Source of the DNA: an uncultured Clostridia bacterium
Lineage (GTDB): Bacteria > Bacillota > Clostridia > Christensenellales > Borkfalkiaceae
Direction: 5' to 3'
DNA: 64,000 nucleotides
Assembly: GCA_934247935.1 (NCBI GenBank)
Contig: CAKQKE010000008.1
Location: 1-64,000, forward strand
Shown here: piece by piece, positions 44,135 to 52,674 of the stretch
Numbering within the stretch: position 1 is the first letter of the stretch
How the letters are laid out: each line of letters starts with the position of its first letter
The notes under the pieces: model-generated
The model's input: the letters and a program-made list of their open reading frames with translations, nothing else
What the model was told of the DNA's origin: nothing
Databases searched by the model: none
Program-made: the position numbers and the translations under genes

Positions 44135-45499
44135 TTAAACCATCTTTTCGGGGTGGAATACTTCGTCAAATTTTTCTTCGGTCAAAAAGCCGAGAGCAAC
44201 ACACGCCTCTTTAAGCGAAATGTTTTCTTTATATGCTTTTTTAGCCGTTTTCGCCGCGTTTTCATATCCGATATACGGGTTGAGCGCGGTCACGAGCATG
44301 AGCGAATTGTATAAATTGTGATTCATTTTTTCTTTATTAGCCTTAATTCCCCTCACGCAGTTTTTCTCAAAAGAGATAATTGCGTCGGTTAAAAGTCTGA
44401 CCGACTGAAGGAAATTGTAAATAATCACAGGCATAAACACGTTTAATTCAAAATTTCCTTGCGATGCGCCGAAACCTACCGCAACGTCGTTTGACATAAC
44501 TTGCACCGCCACCATAGTCACCGCCTCGCATTGAGTGGGGTTGACTTTGCCCGGCATAATAGAACTCCCCGGCTCGTTTTCGGGAATAAATATCTCCCCA
44601 AGCCCGTCTCGAGGCCCCGAAGCAAGCCATCTTACATCGTTGGCAATCTTCATCAAATCACAAGCAAGAGCCTTTAAGCCTCCGTGAGCAAAAACGATAT
44701 CGTCCTTTGACGAAAGCGCGTGGAATTTATTTTCGGAAGTGCAAAAATCTTTACCCGTAAGCAAACTTATTTGTTTTGCAACCTCTTCGGCAAAACCCTT
44801 AGGGGCGTTTAATCCCGTGCCTACCGCCGTGCCGCCCAGCGCAATGCGTTTAAGCCCGAAAAGCGACTGTTTTATCTGCTCTTTCGTCCTCTCGAGCATA
44901 CCTCTCCAACCGCTGATTTCTTGCGAAAAAGCGATGGGTACTGCGTCCTGAAGGTGCGTTCTGCCGCTTTTCACAATGCCTTCGTTTTGCTTTTCAAGCA
45001 TTTTAAAGGTATCGATAAGTTTGTCTATCGCCGGCAAAAGTTTGTCTTCGATAGACAAAACCGCAGAAATATGCATCGCCGTGGGGAAAGTATCGTTTGA
45101 CGATTGGCTCTTGTTTACGTCATCGTTGGGGTGAAGAAGTTTTTTGCCGGCAATTTCGTTCGCCCTGTTGGCAACAACTTCGTTTACGTTCATATTCGAT
45201 TGCGTGCCGCTGCCCGTCTGCCACACGACAAGCGGAAAATTTCCGTCGAGTTTACCCTCGGATATCTCATCGCACACTCTGCAAATTGTGTCAGACTTTT
45301 CTTTTGTCAGCAAACCGAGATTGAAGTTGGCGATTGCCGCAGCCTTTTTCAAAACCGCAAAAGCGGAAATAATTTCATTCGGCATAGTCTCAACGCCGAT
45401 GCGAAAATTATCGTGACTGCGCTGGGTCTGCGCGCCCCAATACTTGTCTGCGGGCACTTTAACTTCGCCCATCGTGTCTTTTTCTGTACGATATTGCAT
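44135..45499 (-). CDS. fumC: class II fumarate hydratase
   Basis: 454 residues from ATG 45499, with GGAGG eight bases upstream; the open frame continues six codons further through the ribosome site. GSGTQSNMNVNEV, GRTHLQDAVPI, and EPGSSIMPGKVNPTQCE (catalytic Ser loop) define the fumarase/aspartase family, and the sequence favours fumarase. Interconverts fumarate and malate in the partial TCA branch. Stands alone. Confidence 0.95.
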   Translation of the reverse strand: MQYRTEKDTMGEVKVPADKYWGAQTQRSHDNFRIGVETMPNEIISAFAVLKKAAAIANFNLGLLTKEKSDTICRVCDEISEGKLDGNFPLVVWQTGSGTQSNMNVNEVVANRANEIAGKKLLHPNDDVNKSQSSNDTFPTAMHISAVLSIEDKLLPAIDKLIDTFKMLEKQNEGIVKSGRTHLQDAVPIAFSQEISGWRGMLERTKEQIKQSLFGLKRIALGGTAVGTGLNAPKGFAEEVAKQISLLTGKDFCTSENKFHALSSKDDIVFAHGGLKALACDLMKIANDVRWLASGPRDGLGEIFIPENEPGSSIMPGKVNPTQCEAVTMVAVQVMSNDVAVGFGASQGNFELNVFMPVIIYNFLQSVRLLTDAIISFEKNCVRGIKANKEKMNHNLYNSLMLVTALNPYIGYENAAKTAKKAYKENISLKEACVALGFLTEEKFDEVFHPEKMV

Positions 45500-46077
45500 A
45501 TTTTCCCTCCTTCGCAAACTTTCCGACCCCTTTTTGCATTGTTAAGCGCATAACAGAGCAAAATTTTTTAATCAAACAGGCCAACAAGCAGTATGAACCG
45601 ACATAAAAATGAAATTAAAACGACTTTTATAATGAATTTCTCGATAAATTTTGCAAATTTTAAGTCGTTAAAAACGCTGTCGTTTTTACTCCCGCCCCAA
45701 TTACCCCATTATGATGTTATAATAGTAGTTTAACACATTAAGTTGCATAAGACAAATATTTTAAGGCGAAAAAACCGATTTGTGTCGACTGACGGGCAAT
45801 TTGAGACGATATTGAAAAACCGCATTGTTTTAAACCTCTCCATAAAGCCCCGCTAAAATTTTTTTTCTGCGTGCTGATTTTTATAATTTTACTTAATTTG
45901 CCGACTTATTTAAATGCTAACGCAAAAATTAAAAACTTTTGTTATAAAAATTGAATACACGACTGTAAACTACTTTCATTACAAATAAAAATCACAAATT
46001 TCCAAACGTTTTACATTTGTAATCAATCGTAAATTTCTACGCCCGACAAAATATTTACAGTTTTTGCTTAAAATTAA
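45500..46077. other. AT-rich intergenic region, nothing recognised
   Basis: Between fumC and the tRNA-Pro promoter. No coding signal, palindrome or RNA signature found. Confidence 0.4.
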
Positions 46078-46106
46078 TTGATATTTAACAAATAAAATGA
46101 TATAAT
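46078..46106 (+). promoter_or_regulatory. promoter of tRNA-Pro
   Basis: TTGATA, 17 bases, TATAAT, ten bases before the tRNA. Confidence 0.8.
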
Positions 46107-46116
46107 AACAAAGCAA

Positions 46117-46193
46117 TCGAGGTGTAGCGCAGTTGGTAGCGCGCTTGGTTCGGGACCAAGAGGTCGTGAGTTCGAGTCTCGTCACCTCGACCA
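46117..46193 (+). tRNA. tRNA-Pro (CGG anticodon)
   Basis: Acceptor TCGAGGTG/CACCTCGA, D-arm GCGCAGTTGGTAGCGC, anticodon stem CTTGG/CCAAG with loop TTCGGGA, T-arm GTTCGAGTC, encoded CCA. Confidence 0.96.
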
Positions 46194-46232
46194 TAAAAAA
46201 GCGGAGTTTTTATTCTTCCGCTTTTTATTTTT
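46194..46232 (+). terminator. tRNA-Pro terminator
   Basis: AAAAGCGGA pairs with TCCGCTTTT, then TTATTTTT. Confidence 0.85.
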
Positions 46233-46249
46233 ATAATTTTCTGTTTTCA

Positions 46250-46400
46250 TAATATAAGAAATTGTAAACTTGCTTGCAAGGGTTTACAATTTCGCATATT
46301 GCAATTTGAGTTGCAAGGGAAATTTTTAATTTTTGCGTAAGTACGCAAGGACTTGAATAATTTTGCCGAAAGGAAAAAGATTTACTTTTTATAGTATATA
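46250..46400. repeat. structured repeat B
   Basis: 46320-46400 aligns with the minus strand of 30121-30228: ATTTTTGCG-AAGT-CGCAAGG, ACTTGAATAATTTTG and ATTTACTTTTTATAGT. Extra hairpins ATTGTAAAC/GTTTACAAT and TTGCAATTTGAGTTGCAA are inserted at the left. Outer TATAAGAA/TTTTTATA arms are shared. Confidence 0.6.
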
Positions 46401-46674
46401 ATAATGAGAAAATAACCGTCATCCACAATAAAAAACAGACGACATATAATTTCAGCCAAAATTTTAAATATACAAAAAGAACGCCAGCCTTTTAATGACT
46501 TGCGTTCTTTTTGTTTTTTACCCTTTGTTTCTCCCCGCTAATACATAACCCCTTTATGTTTTGTTTTATTAAATATTACTCTGCCTCACACCCGCATGAC
46601 AACCGCACGTTGCGGTAATGCAATATTTTGTTATTTAATGGCACGATAATATTTTATCGCACGGCGGATTGTTT

Positions 46675-47238
46675 TTATTCGCCGGCCATAGTGCAATCGG
46701 TTAAATCATCGTCATAACCGTCGTTTCTTAAACTTTCTTTTAATCTTTCGTCTACTTTAAATATTTTTCTGATCAACACGCCGATTCCGCAGAAAATTGC
46801 CGTCGGCAAAACAATACAAGCAGCATAAAGAATCAAAGTGTACTTTATTATTTCAAAACCTTCCTGACTTATTCCGATAGAACCGTTGCACGCAAATCTG
46901 TCAAGTAACGTAATTACCAAAAAGAACACAAACAACGGACCGCCTATTCCGAGTATAATTCTACGTAAAAACGACCAGACCTTGCTGAGTGCTTCAGCAA
47001 TAACGAAAAGCGGATTATTCGAGTAAGGACTTTGTCTCCTGAACTCCAACCAGTCTATATACTTATGAGTCGTTTGACCCCTGACTCCCGAAGAAGTTTC
47101 GGAAATTTCATACCCCACTTCGTCTTCCGTACTGGTTCCGTAATACTGCCACCCGAATGCTTTTTTTTCAAGTTTAAGCAGCCATCTGTCGCCAAAAATG
47201 CCTTTTAATTCAACTGTCGATATGCGATGTCTTGCCAT
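46675..47238 (-). CDS. small membrane protein controlled by the XRE repressor
   Basis: 187 residues from ATG 47238; AAAGGAGG ends six bases upstream, while the ATG two codons earlier abuts the ribosome site. Soluble N-terminal 85 residues, then two membrane helices (about 95-115 and 130-158) and an acidic tail. No family recognised. Transcribed from a consensus promoter overlapped by a palindrome also found near the divergent XRE gene. Confidence 0.75.
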   Translation of the reverse strand: MARHRISTVELKGIFGDRWLLKLEKKAFGWQYYGTSTEDEVGYEISETSSGVRGQTTHKYIDWLEFRRQSPYSNNPLFVIAEALSKVWSFLRRIILGIGGPLFVFFLVITLLDRFACNGSIGISQEGFEIIKYTLILYAACIVLPTAIFCGIGVLIRKIFKVDERLKESLRNDGYDDDLTDCTMAGE

Positions 47239-47258
47239 ATACATCCTCCTTTGTAAAA

Positions 47259-47334
47259 GAAATATTTTTCTTACACTTCACATATTATAATGGAAATATA
47301 TTTCTCTGTCAAGTCTTTTTCAGAAATATTTTTT
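47259..47334. promoter_or_regulatory. three candidate XRE operator sites
   Basis: GAAATATTTTTC (47259-47270), GAAATATATTTC (47293-47304, perfect palindrome) and GAAATATTTTTT (47323-47334). The middle site sits in the spacer of the promoter at 47284; the third touches the -10 of the XRE gene, allowing repression of both genes. Confidence 0.65.
47284..47312 (-). promoter_or_regulatory. promoter of membrane protein gene
   Basis: TTGACA, 17 bases, TATAAT, with the operator palindrome inside the spacer. Confidence 0.8.
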
Positions 47335-47339
47335 ATAAT
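47334..47339 (+). promoter_or_regulatory. -10 box of XRE gene, leaderless start
   Basis: TATAAT ends six bases before ATG 47346. The -35 region is weak and no ribosome site is present. Confidence 0.6.
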
Positions 47340-47345
47340 ACAAGT

Positions 47346-47690
47346 ATGATATACAACTTCGGTACAATATTAAAAGAATTAAGAACTGAAAACAATTTAA
47401 GCCAAAGCGCGTTGGCTGCGAAAATTAATTGCAGTCAAAAAATTATTGACTACTGGGAAAAGGGTTCAAGCGAGCCTACCGCGCATTTTATAGTCGCTCT
47501 TGCCGATTTTTTCGGCGTTTCTTGCGATTATCTTTTAGGGCGCGAGGACGATTTCGGCATGATAAACTCTTGCAATAATCTCACGTTTAACGAAAACGAA
47601 TTGCTGACCGTTTATCGCGGTTTATCCGCCGAAGATAAAAAAACCGTTATGTTACTTACAAAATCGATTAAGCAATATAATTCTCGATAA
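47346..47690 (+). CDS. XRE-family transcriptional regulator
   Basis: 114 residues from ATG 47346; the frame runs upstream to 47232 but crosses the promoter and operators. FGTILKELRTENNLSQSALAAKINCSQKIIDYWEKG is a classical XRE helix-turn-helix; the remainder (FFGVSCDYLLGREDDF and a C-terminal helix) resembles phage-repressor-type regulators. Likely represses itself and the divergent membrane protein. Confidence 0.9.
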   Translation: MIYNFGTILKELRTENNLSQSALAAKINCSQKIIDYWEKGSSEPTAHFIVALADFFGVSCDYLLGREDDFGMINSCNNLTFNENELLTVYRGLSAEDKKTVMLLTKSIKQYNSR

Positions 47691-48288
47691 TAATTGTATT
47701 TGTCAATAATATTTTTTCCGTGTTAAAGTTAAAATCGACGTTTTTAAAATCCATTTCAGCGAGCGAATTAACTTGAAAAATCGTGATTAATTTTCGCGTT
47801 TTGCAAGCTGGGCAATGCTGACTGCGGAATTTTTTTATTAAACTTCGACTTTATGAATTCCTTTTGTAATAGGATTGCACGTGCTGTCTTCCTTTTAACA
47901 AAGAAGACCGGAAACACTTCATGATTTTGACACTGAAAAAATATAACGTATTATACTCCCACATGTTAAAACCCAATTAATTTAAACATTCGGTTATGAA
48001 AACATAAAAAGACCGTTTTACACGATACGTATCGCGTAAAACGGTCTGATTTTTTTATTTTTAACTTTATGTTTGTATTATTAAATAGTCTTTCTCAATA
48101 CAAAAAACGACTAACCGAAAGTTCGCCGTTTTGATAAAATTTAACTTCTGCTACCTCAATGGATGTTTTTGTTGTAATCTGTATCTTGAAATCGTTTTTT
48201 TGTTTCTACCGCTTAAATTTACCATTGCGTTTTATTAAATGTTCTTTAATAAAATAAATTCTGCGCAACCGCAAATAAACCTCAATTT
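47691..48288. other. intergenic region
   Basis: Holds the palindromic terminator at 48005-48055 and a small GTCTTC/GAAGAC hairpin near 47890. No gene found. Confidence 0.45.
48005..48055. terminator. TACGTA palindrome acting as bidirectional terminator
   Basis: 48011-48046 is a nearly perfect palindrome (GACCGTTTTACACGATACG, then TATCGCGTAAAACGGTC), flanked by AAAAA on the left and TTTTTT on the right. It is the most symmetric member of the dispersed family. Confidence 0.75.
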
Positions 48289-48726
48289 TTACTCTCCGAG
48301 TTTTTCTTTAAGTTTTTGCAGAGCCTCTTTATATCCTGAAAAGCCTTTGCCTTTTATCGTTGCGAAAGCATATTCGGAAATAAAACTCAATTTACGGTAT
48401 TCTTCTCTTTGGGAAACGTCGGTAAGGTGCACTTCAACGGTAGGCAAAGCCACGCTTTTAAGTGCATCCAAAATAGTAACGCTTGTATGAGTGTATCCGC
48501 CCGCATTGATGATTATTCCGTCGAATTTCCCCAATGTTCGTTGAATTTTATCGATTATTTCGCCTTCGTGATTAGATTGAAAAATTTTTACCTTCAACCC
48601 CATTTCACTTGCGCTTTCTGAAATATACTGCTTTAAGGCGTTGTAATTTTGTTTACCGTATAGTTCGGGTTCTCTTATGCCAAGCATGTTTAAATTAGGT
48701 CCGTTTATTACCAATATTTTCTTCAT
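48289..48726 (-). CDS. aroQ: 3-dehydroquinate dehydratase, type II
   Basis: 145 residues. ILVINGPNLNMLGIREPELYG (catalytic Tyr region), IINAGGYTHTSVTILDAL and PTVEVHLTDVSQREEYRKLS are type II signatures. Forms dodecamers; dehydrates dehydroquinate to dehydroshikimate. Last gene of the shikimate operon, starting 32 bases inside the previous gene. Confidence 0.97.
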   Translation of the reverse strand: MKKILVINGPNLNMLGIREPELYGKQNYNALKQYISESASEMGLKVKIFQSNHEGEIIDKIQRTLGKFDGIIINAGGYTHTSVTILDALKSVALPTVEVHLTDVSQREEYRKLSFISEYAFATIKGKGFSGYKEALQKLKEKLGE

Positions 48727-50293
48727 ACAGTCTGATTATTTCCTCCGCAACGTCGTCCGGGCTTTTGTCGTTTTTTACTTTTTTATCACAAGCCTCGACA
48801 TATTTGTCCTTTCTTTGCTCGTAAAGCGCATTTACGCCGTTTTTTATGCTCAACGGTCTGTCGTTTAAGTCAAGCAACGCCAAATCTCTCTCGAGATAAA
48901 CGACGAAAGAATTTTGTTTTAATGCCGCAACGTTTTCTTTTAATAGCACGCTGCCGCCGCCCGTAGCGATTATCACGCCGAATTTTGTAGCCTTCTCGGC
49001 TATAATTTGTTTTTCGATTTGACGAAAAGCCTCTTCTCCGTCCGTTAAAATTATTTCGCTTGCACTCCGTTTCCGAACGCTAAAAATTTCGTCGTCGATA
49101 TCTACAAGCGGTCTGTTGAGTTTTTCGGCTAAAACTTTACCGATTGTGGTTTTACCGCAAGACGGCATACCGATAAGCGCGATATTTTGCTTTTCGCCGT
49201 ATATTTTTTTTATTATGTCCTCGACAATTTCTTTATCGGCAATCCCATAAATTTCATCACCGTTTGTCAACTCACTCTCATTCTCTTTATATGGAAAATT
49301 CTTGTTTTTATTGTATGCAATTTGTTCGGCTTTTACCGCTTGACAAACAAGCATTGCAAGCCCGCCGGAGCAAGCAATGCCCAAATTTTCCGCTTGCAAA
49401 ACAAGCCTCGAGCGCAACGGATTATACACCACGTCGGCAACAAACTGCAAATTGGGAAAAATCTTTAAATCCACAATTTGTCCGTTGCAATCGGGATAAG
49501 TCCCAACGGGCGTAGTGTTGATGAGTATTTGCGTGTCGGTAAGTTTGTCTATGTTTGAATAATTATTTTCTTTCTTTCTTCCTACAACCGTAATTTTTTT
49601 TGCATGCATTTTTTCGCATACCGCGCGGGCTGTTTCAGAAGTTGCCCCCGAGCCTAAAATAACCACGTTTTTGTCACGAATACTCACACCGTTTCGTGTA
49701 AAAAGATAATTAAGACCACACGCGTCGGTATTGTATCCGATTTTTTTACCACCGGAATTTACAACGGTATTTATGCAACCTATCGCCTTTGCCGACTCAT
49801 CCACGCCGTCGAGATAATCCATTATTTTTTGCTTATACGGTATAGTTACGTTGAAAAAATCGTAACCGTTTGTCTTTATAAAATCTTCAAGTTTGTCTTC
49901 ACTCACTTCCACTACAGAATAATCTGTCGACATTTTTTCGTGTATCGATTTTGAAAAACTGTACGATAAATTTTTACCTATCAGGCACGCCCTGCGCTTT
50001 TTATCGCAATCGTTGTTTAAACCACCGTTATTGAGTTTATGCTCGCTTTGATATTGCTTGCTGTCATGGAAAATTTTTCCATAAAGACTTATTATATATT
50101 TCTTTTTTTCTTCGTCAACGCCGGTCGTAATCCGGCGCAAAACATCTTCTTCTCTGCCTTTATCTTCGACCGGAACGGCATTTTGTTTTTTGCAGTCGGT
50201 TATTTCGGAAATGAGTTGCATTCGCTTTAAATATAACTTTGAAATTTCGTCGTCAACTTTATCGATTTGTCTTCTTATATCGTCAAGTTTCAT
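48695..50293 (-). CDS. aroE-aroK: fused chorismate mutase / shikimate dehydrogenase / shikimate kinase
   Basis: 532 residues. 1-85: AroQ-class chorismate mutase (MKLDDIRRQIDKVDDEISKLY). 100-325: shikimate dehydrogenase with SYSFSKSIHE substrate serines, NVTIPYKQ (catalytic Lys), GCINTVV, NTDACG and NADP loop LGSGATSETA. 369-532: shikimate kinase with Walker A GMPSCGKTT, DIDDEIF, GGGSVLL and DRPL lid. Key residues of all three look intact. It would convert dehydroshikimate to shikimate and shikimate-3-phosphate, and chorismate to prephenate. Not a standard pathway fusion. GAGG upstream; in the operon between aroC and aroQ. Confidence 0.95.
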   Translation of the reverse strand: MKLDDIRRQIDKVDDEISKLYLKRMQLISEITDCKKQNAVPVEDKGREEDVLRRITTGVDEEKKKYIISLYGKIFHDSKQYQSEHKLNNGGLNNDCDKKRRACLIGKNLSYSFSKSIHEKMSTDYSVVEVSEDKLEDFIKTNGYDFFNVTIPYKQKIMDYLDGVDESAKAIGCINTVVNSGGKKIGYNTDACGLNYLFTRNGVSIRDKNVVILGSGATSETARAVCEKMHAKKITVVGRKKENNYSNIDKLTDTQILINTTPVGTYPDCNGQIVDLKIFPNLQFVADVVYNPLRSRLVLQAENLGIACSGGLAMLVCQAVKAEQIAYNKNKNFPYKENESELTNGDEIYGIADKEIVEDIIKKIYGEKQNIALIGMPSCGKTTIGKVLAEKLNRPLVDIDDEIFSVRKRSASEIILTDGEEAFRQIEKQIIAEKATKFGVIIATGGGSVLLKENVAALKQNSFVVYLERDLALLDLNDRPLSIKNGVNALYEQRKDKYVEACDKKVKNDKSPDDVAEEIIRLYEENIGNKRT

Positions 50294-50333
50294 TAGCCTA
50301 ACCTCAATTTTTATTTGCGTTTATCACTTACTT

Positions 50334-51392
50334 TTATCTCTCGTCTGCGCAAATTTTATCAAGCAGCGCAATAGATACTGCGGCTTCTACAACCGGCACT
50401 GCGCGCACCGCAATGCAAGCGTCGTGCCTGCCCGAAACTACAATTTCGGTATTTTGCATTTTCACAAGGTCAACGGTATTTTGCTTTATCCCGATTGACG
50501 GAGTGGGTCTGAACGCAACCGCCAAAGTAATATCTTCGCCGTTTGAAACGCCTCCGTTAATGCCACCAGAATTGTTTGTTTTTGTGTAAATTTTTCCGTC
50601 TTTTATCTCAATTTCGTCGTTAACTTGACTGCCACGCTCTTCCGCAAAGGAAAAACCCCTGCCGAATTCAACTCCTTTTACCCCCGGAATTGCAAACAGC
50701 AACTGCGAAATTTCGCTTTCGAGTCCGTCGAAAAGCGCACCGCCGACGCCCTTTTTCATTCCTTTTACCACACACTCGACAATTCCGCCGACCGAATCGT
50801 TTTCTTTTTTTGCTTTTTCAATTTCCTCAATCATCTCTTGCGAGTTTGTAAGCGAAGGAAAATCTCTATACGACGTGATTTCTTCAAAAGAAATCTCTCC
50901 GTTTTTATACGACTTGCCGCACACTTTTCCCACAAGCGATAAGTATGCTCCAACGTATATTCCGCGATTTTCAAGCAGTTGTTTTGCAATGCCGCCCGCG
51001 ATACAAAGAGGCGCAGTCATTCTGCCTGAAAACTCTCCTCCGCCCGAAAAATCAAGTCTTCCGTCCTTTAAATAAGCCGCATAATCGGCGTGCGACGGGC
51101 GGGGCTTACCATATAAATTGTTGTAATCTCCGCTCCTTATGTCGCTGTTTTTTATCACGACTTTGACGTTTTCACTCAATACGTCGTTTGTAAACTCGGA
51201 AAAAATCGGCTTGTCCGTCTCTTTTCTTTCGGTCGAAAACGAATATAAAGGTCTTCTTCTTTGCAAAAATTCGTCAAGTCTTTTTCTGTCTATGTGCTCT
51301 TCGGGAAAATTTTTCATTATTACGCCGATTTCTTGCGAATGCGAAGCGCCGAAAATTTCTATCTGCAATCTGTCACCTTTAAAACAAAACAT
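50334..51392 (-). CDS. aroC: chorismate synthase
   Basis: 352 residues; GGAGGG upstream, overlapping aroA by 14 bases. EIFGASHSQEIGVIM (conserved GxSH), RSGDYNNLYGKPRPSHADY, GGGEFSGRMTAPLCIAGGIA and PTPSIG are family motifs. Needs reduced FMN; makes chorismate from EPSP. In the region where most relatives have a G-TTG-P loop this protein reads NDVLSENVK, coinciding with a copy of the dispersed palindrome. Confidence 0.95.
   Translation of the reverse strand: MFCFKGDRLQIEIFGASHSQEIGVIMKNFPEEHIDRKRLDEFLQRRRPLYSFSTERKETDKPIFSEFTNDVLSENVKVVIKNSDIRSGDYNNLYGKPRPSHADYAAYLKDGRLDFSGGGEFSGRMTAPLCIAGGIAKQLLENRGIYVGAYLSLVGKVCGKSYKNGEISFEEITSYRDFPSLTNSQEMIEEIEKAKKENDSVGGIVECVVKGMKKGVGGALFDGLESEISQLLFAIPGVKGVEFGRGFSFAEERGSQVNDEIEIKDGKIYTKTNNSGGINGGVSNGEDITLAVAFRPTPSIGIKQNTVDLVKMQNTEIVVSGRHDACIAVRAVPVVEAAVSIALLDKICADER
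51164..51200. repeat. TACGTA palindrome copy inside aroC
   Basis: TGACGTTTTCACTCAATACG, then TCGTTTGTAAACTCGG. Encodes part of TNDVLSENVKVV. Confidence 0.65.
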
Positions 51393-52674
51393 GATTTTTC
51401 CCTCCGAGACTTAAAAGGTCTTCAAAAAACTCGGGATACGATTTTTTTACGCAATCGATATCGTCGATTTTTGAATTTCCCTTTGCATAACACGCCAAAA
51501 TCGCCTCGCACATTGCGATACGGTGGTCGTTAAACGAATTAAACTCGTTGCCTATAGGCTCACCGCCCGTAATAATAAGCGTGTCGTCAAAATATTTAAC
51601 GGCTATTTGCGCTTTATTTAAAAAATCGATTATAGCGCAAAGCCTGTCCGATTCTTTATACTTTAATCTATTTACACCGTAAATGTGCGTCTCTCCCTTG
51701 CAATACGCCGCCAAAACACAAAGCACAGGCACGATGTCGGGCGTGTTATCGGCATAATAATTAAACGATTTCAGCCCGCTTTGCATAACACGTATCGCGT
51801 TATCGTGACAAATCACGCTTGCGCCGCAATCCTTTAATACGTCTAAAACCGCCTTGTCGCCCTGCGTTGAATTTAGCGATAAACCGCACACTTCGACGTC
51901 GCCGCCGATTGCGCCCGCAACCAAAAAATTTGCGGCAGCCGACCAATCTCCCTCGATATATACTTCGTCGGTCGGGCAATTATCAACGCCGGACTTTCCT
52001 TTAATTAAATAGCCGCCGTCGATTTCGGTTATGTTTGCACCGAAACTTTTTAAAACTTCTACAGTCAACTTAATATAGTCAGTCGAAACGGGTTTTCCCT
52101 GTAAAATCAGTTTACTTTCTCCGCCTGATGAGCAAAACGCCATAATAGTTCCGCTAACAAATTGTGAACTGACCCCGCTTTCGATTTCGTAATTTCCACA
52201 TTTCAGTTTACCCGATATGCAATTTCCGTCAATAGTCACGCCACCTCTTTTAAGCAAATCAAAAATTGGCTTTATAGGTCTTGAAAGCAAATTTCCGTTA
52301 CCCGTAAATTCCGCATTTATACCGAGAGCAGCCGCAATAGGCAACATAAATCGCATTGTAGAACCGCTTTCTCCAAAATCGAATTTTACACTTTCAGGAA
52401 ACGTTTTTGGCGGGAAAATTACTGCGGTTTTACCGTTTTTACACAATACGTCTTTTGTAATCTTGTCGTTTTTGTCGCAAATAATAATTTCTGCGCCCAA
52501 CGCTTTTAAGCAATTAATCGTTGCAAAAACGTCTTGAGATAAAGTGAGATTATATAGTTTGGTTTGACCCTTATTAAGCAAAGCGGCGGCAATCAACGCC
52601 CTATGAGCATAAGATTTGCTCCCGATTGCCGATATTTTTCCGCAAACGCGATGAGGTATTATTTTTACATTCAT
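51379..52674 (-). CDS. aroA: EPSP synthase (3-phosphoshikimate 1-carboxyvinyltransferase)
   Basis: 431 residues, ATGA overlap with aroB. SKSYAHRALIAAALLNKGQT, GESGSTMRFMLPIAAAL (phosphoshikimate and PEP contacts), RLKYKESDRL and FNDHRIAM are conserved motifs. Two-domain inverted-barrel enzyme. Two palindrome-like sequences lie inside. Confidence 0.96.
   Translation of the reverse strand: MNVKIIPHRVCGKISAIGSKSYAHRALIAAALLNKGQTKLYNLTLSQDVFATINCLKALGAEIIICDKNDKITKDVLCKNGKTAVIFPPKTFPESVKFDFGESGSTMRFMLPIAAALGINAEFTGNGNLLSRPIKPIFDLLKRGGVTIDGNCISGKLKCGNYEIESGVSSQFVSGTIMAFCSSGGESKLILQGKPVSTDYIKLTVEVLKSFGANITEIDGGYLIKGKSGVDNCPTDEVYIEGDWSAAANFLVAGAIGGDVEVCGLSLNSTQGDKAVLDVLKDCGASVICHDNAIRVMQSGLKSFNYYADNTPDIVPVLCVLAAYCKGETHIYGVNRLKYKESDRLCAIIDFLNKAQIAVKYFDDTLIITGGEPIGNEFNSFNDHRIAMCEAILACYAKGNSKIDDIDCVKKSYPEFFEDLLSLGGKNHVLF
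51782..51810. repeat. diverged palindrome-like sequence inside aroA
   Basis: GCATAACACGTATCGCGTTATCGTGACA; resembles core and right arm. Encodes around NAIRVMQ. Confidence 0.35.
52431..52468. repeat. TACGTA palindrome copy inside aroA
   Basis: ACCGTTTTTACACAATACG, then TCTTTTGTAATCTTGTCG. Encodes DVLCKNGKT. Confidence 0.65.
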
